The notes beneath the pieces are model-generated. The model saw only the letters and a program-made list of their open reading frames with translations, had not been told where the DNA came from and did no database searches. From the NCBI GenBank assembly GCA_945925985.1, contig CAMELV010000001.1, positions 296,366 to 360,365 on the forward strand: a DNA stretch of 64,000 bases, written 5' to 3'. The position numbers and the translations under genes are program-made. This DNA is from Comamonas sp. lk (lineage in GTDB: Bacteria; Pseudomonadota; Gammaproteobacteria; Burkholderiales; Burkholderiaceae_C). Each line of letters opens with the position of its first letter. Position 1 is the stretch's first letter. Below, piece by piece: positions 62,135 to 64,000 of the stretch.

Positions 62135-62893
62135 ATGAATTTGCTGGACATGAACGGCCGCCACGCGGTCATCACGGGCGGGGCTACTGGTCTCGGATAC
62201 GCCATCGCGCAGCGGATGATTGGCTCGGGTGCGCGCGTAACACTTTGGGATCGTGACACACAAGCCGTGGCTGCAGCGGCGGACAAGCTGAAGCGAACGC
62301 GCGCTGGTGCGGTGGTTGCATCCATCGCGGTTGATGTTGCCAGTCATGAGGCAGTTGCAGACGCAACCAAGCAAACGCTTGCCATGGCTGATGTGGATGC
62401 GTTGGTCAACAGCGCCGGGGTCACGGGCCCAAACGCCAAGCTTTGGAAGTACCCAGTGGACGCCTGGCGCCAGGTTTTTGACGTTGATGTGCACGGCCTG
62501 TTCTATTGCTGCCGCGAGTTTTCCCCCCACATGCGCGCACGCGATTACGGGCGCATTGTCAACATTGCCTCTGTGGCCGGGAAAGACGGCAATCCAAATG
62601 CCAGCGCCTACAGTGCGAGTAAAGCTGCCGTCATTGGTTTGACCAAGTCCTTGGGCAAGGAGCTTGCTGATACCGGTGTGCGCGTCAATTCCGTTACGCC
62701 TGCGGCTGTCAAGACTCCCATCTTTGACCAAATGACACCTGAGCACATCCAATTCATGCTCAGCAAGATTCCTATGGGCCGTTTTGGCTTGGTCGAGGAA
62801 GTGGCATCCATGGTTACTTGGCTTTGCACAGAGGAGTGCTCCTTTTCTACGGGTGCAGTGTTTGACCTTTCAGGTGGGCGGTCGACCTACTGA
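62135..62893 (+). CDS. Short-chain dehydrogenase/reductase
   Basis: The protein of 252 residues, start ATG 62135 (AAGG upstream), has the cofactor motif VITGGATGLGYAIAQ, NSAG, and catalytic Ser/Tyr/Lys in NIASVAGKDGNPNASAYSAS and KAAVIGLTKSLGKEL. It resembles FabG/gluconate-5-dehydrogenase-like SDRs. It lies 200 bases after the aldolase-like gene, with no obvious terminator between, so it may be the last gene of the catabolic cassette. The intergenic stretch 61935-62134 holds no gene. Confidence 0.88.
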   Translation: MNLLDMNGRHAVITGGATGLGYAIAQRMIGSGARVTLWDRDTQAVAAAADKLKRTRAGAVVASIAVDVASHEAVADATKQTLAMADVDALVNSAGVTGPNAKLWKYPVDAWRQVFDVDVHGLFYCCREFSPHMRARDYGRIVNIASVAGKDGNPNASAYSASKAAVIGLTKSLGKELADTGVRVNSVTPAAVKTPIFDQMTPEHIQFMLSKIPMGRFGLVEEVASMVTWLCTEECSFSTGAVFDLSGGRSTY

Positions 62894-62947
62894 GATGATC
62901 CTGTGCCTGCCCGCCAAGTCAGCAATTGAGAACCGACGAACAACCTA

Positions 62948-64000
62948 AGGCTGCTCTGAATAACCCGCCCCTGAAACGGGTAGGCGCCACCCACTTATCA
63001 GATTGTGAGATTGCGGCTTCAAACCTTTGAAGCTGCACCGTTTTCCTTGGCCCTTTGGTGCTCCGGCACCGCTTCGCCGGCCCCAAGCCCTGATTTCGGG
63101 CGCACTCATGCCCCCGCACCCATCAATTTGTGCCGCACCATCCACAGGTTCGACAGCGCAAACAAGGTCTTGAGGTGCGCCGTGTTCTTTGCTAGCCCCC
63201 GGTAGCGCACCTTCACAAAGCCGAACTGGCGCTTGATCACCCGAAACGGGTGCTCCACTTTGGCCCGAATTGCGGCCTTGAGCTTTTCTGCCTTGTCGAT
63301 CAGGGCATCCTCCTCGTCTTGCCTGTTGAGTGCTCTGCGCTTGCCCGGGCGCATGGCCACGTGCCAGGTGACACCGCCTTTGGCATCAGTGCGTTTGTCG
63401 ATACCGCGGTAGCCCGCATCACCAAAGGCCACGCTCTCCTGGCCGTGCAGCAGGGTGTTGCCCTCGGCAATGTCAGCCACATGGCCTGCGGTGCCACGCA
63501 CGCTGTGCACCAGCCCGGAGTCGGCATCGGCGCCGATGTGGGCCTTCATCCCGAAGTACCATTGATTACCCTTCTTGCTCGAATGCATCTCGGGGTCTCT
63601 GGCCCTGTCGTGGTTTTTGGTGGAGGTGGGTGCTGCGATCAAGGTGGCATCGACCACGGTGCCGGTTTTGAGCAGCAAGCCGCGCTGGCTCAGAATGCCG
63701 TTAACCACGCCCAGCACCTGCTCACCAAGTTTGTGTTTCTCCAGCCTATGGCGGAAGCGCAGGATGGTGGATTCATCGGGCAGCCGGGTGAACTCGGGCA
63801 GCTGCGCAAATTCCCGGTACAGCGGTACATCGAAGAAGGCTTCTTCCATGGCCGGATCAGACAGGGTGAACCACAGCTGCAGGAAGTGTGTGCGCAGCAT
63901 GGTCTCCAAGGGAAAGGGTGGTCGGCCGTTCTTGCCCTCTGGGTAGTACGGCGCAATGAGTACGACCAATTCAGCCCACGGCACCACCCGCTCCATCTGC
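62948..64000 (-). mobile_element. IS5-family insertion sequence, partial (continues past right edge)
   Basis: The element includes a transposase gene and the non-coding stretch from about 62948 containing AAGGCTGCTCTGAATAACCC, a plausible terminal repeat, though the other end is outside the window and cannot be compared. It follows the acquired catabolic cassette directly and may have taken part in its arrival or rearrangement. Confidence 0.6.
63106..64000 (-). CDS. IS5-family transposase, partial at 5' end
   Basis: About 298 residues are visible; the N-terminus is cut by the window edge just before MERVVPWAEL. DDE elements appear as VVDATLIAAPTS (first Asp), VAFGDAGYRGIDKR (second Asp) and KVEHPFRVIKRQFG (Glu, IS5-type VEHPFR). 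The start of the visible part, LIAPYYPEGKNGRPPFPLET, is typical of IS5-family transposases with the DUF772 domain. The frame is intact from the window edge to the stop, so the element may be active. Confidence 0.9.
   Translation of the reverse strand, partial: QMERVVPWAELVVLIAPYYPEGKNGRPPFPLETMLRTHFLQLWFTLSDPAMEEAFFDVPLYREFAQLPEFTRLPDESTILRFRHRLEKHKLGEQVLGVVNGILSQRGLLLKTGTVVDATLIAAPTSTKNHDRARDPEMHSSKKGNQWYFGMKAHIGADADSGLVHSVRGTAGHVADIAEGNTLLHGQESVAFGDAGYRGIDKRTDAKGGVTWHVAMRPGKRRALNRQDEEDALIDKAEKLKAAIRAKVEHPFRVIKRQFGFVKVRYRGLAKNTAHLKTLFALSNLWMVRHKLMGAGA

Overview
The window looks like a chromosomal segment from a GC-rich betaproteobacterium of the order Burkholderiales, most likely family Comamonadaceae (Rhodoferax/Polaromonas type). 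This is inferred from gene order (corC-lnt-glyQ-glyS-gmhB-plsC-ygjP), a MerR-controlled liu (leucine/isovalerate) cluster, acetate-type and MHS transporters, and a family of short AT-rich dispersed repeats that I associate with this family. No database search was possible, so the placement is an inference.

Layout. 1-1.6 kb: the AT-richer end of what looks like an integrated element, with two genes of unknown function, stopping at a sequence that resembles the 3' half of a methionine tRNA gene (probable attachment-site remnant). 1.7-3.1 kb: decayed accessory genes, namely an intact antitoxin with a shortened ParE-type toxin and the broken tail of a type I methylase gene (hsdM). 3.2-11.1 kb: conserved housekeeping block (CorC-like CBS protein, Lnt, glycyl-tRNA synthetase alpha and beta, GmhB, PlsC-type acyltransferase, YgjP-type metalloprotease). 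11.1-13.1 kb: DMT exporter and MBL-fold hydrolase, divergent from liuR. 13.2-28.9 kb: LiuR, thioesterase, isovaleryl-CoA dehydrogenase, carbonic anhydrase, AceK, thiolase, a second acyl-CoA dehydrogenase, HAD phosphatase, methylcrotonyl-CoA carboxylase beta and alpha, a secreted hydrolase, GhrA-like reductase, HMG-CoA lyase and two small genes. Two near-identical LiuR-type palindromes lie at 13141 and 21043.

29.1-34.6 kb: small membrane and TPR genes, a sodium:solute symporter pair (DUF4212 plus large subunit) behind a probable attenuator, and an MHS-family transporter; both large transporters carry long hydrophilic inserts. 34.8-41.2 kb: OFA-type oxalate/formate transporter and a two-subunit NAD-linked formate dehydrogenase. 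41.2-53.3 kb: M32 carboxypeptidase, a complete peptide-type ABC importer, GntR regulator, creatininase-like amidohydrolase, ketopantoate-reductase-like enzyme, SDR and isoaspartyl peptidase, a plausible uptake and breakdown route for an unusual amide or peptide. 53.3-55.0 kb: a small lipoprotein, a broken PIN toxin with its antitoxin, and a CoA-transferase fragment. 55.1-62.9 kb: an AT-richer, probably acquired catabolic cassette (FadR-type regulator, polar amino-acid-type ABC importer, two acid-sugar-dehydratase-like enolase-superfamily enzymes, a DapA-like aldolase lacking the usual tyrosine, an SDR), followed by an IS5-family element running off the right edge.

The most unusual feature is the number of dispersed repeats lying inside open reading frames. 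At least three unrelated repeat types occur within enzymes of central catabolism (LiuB, LiuD, formate dehydrogenase alpha and beta, a YgjP-type protease, a DUF1289 protein, a thiolase C-terminus) without breaking the reading frame.
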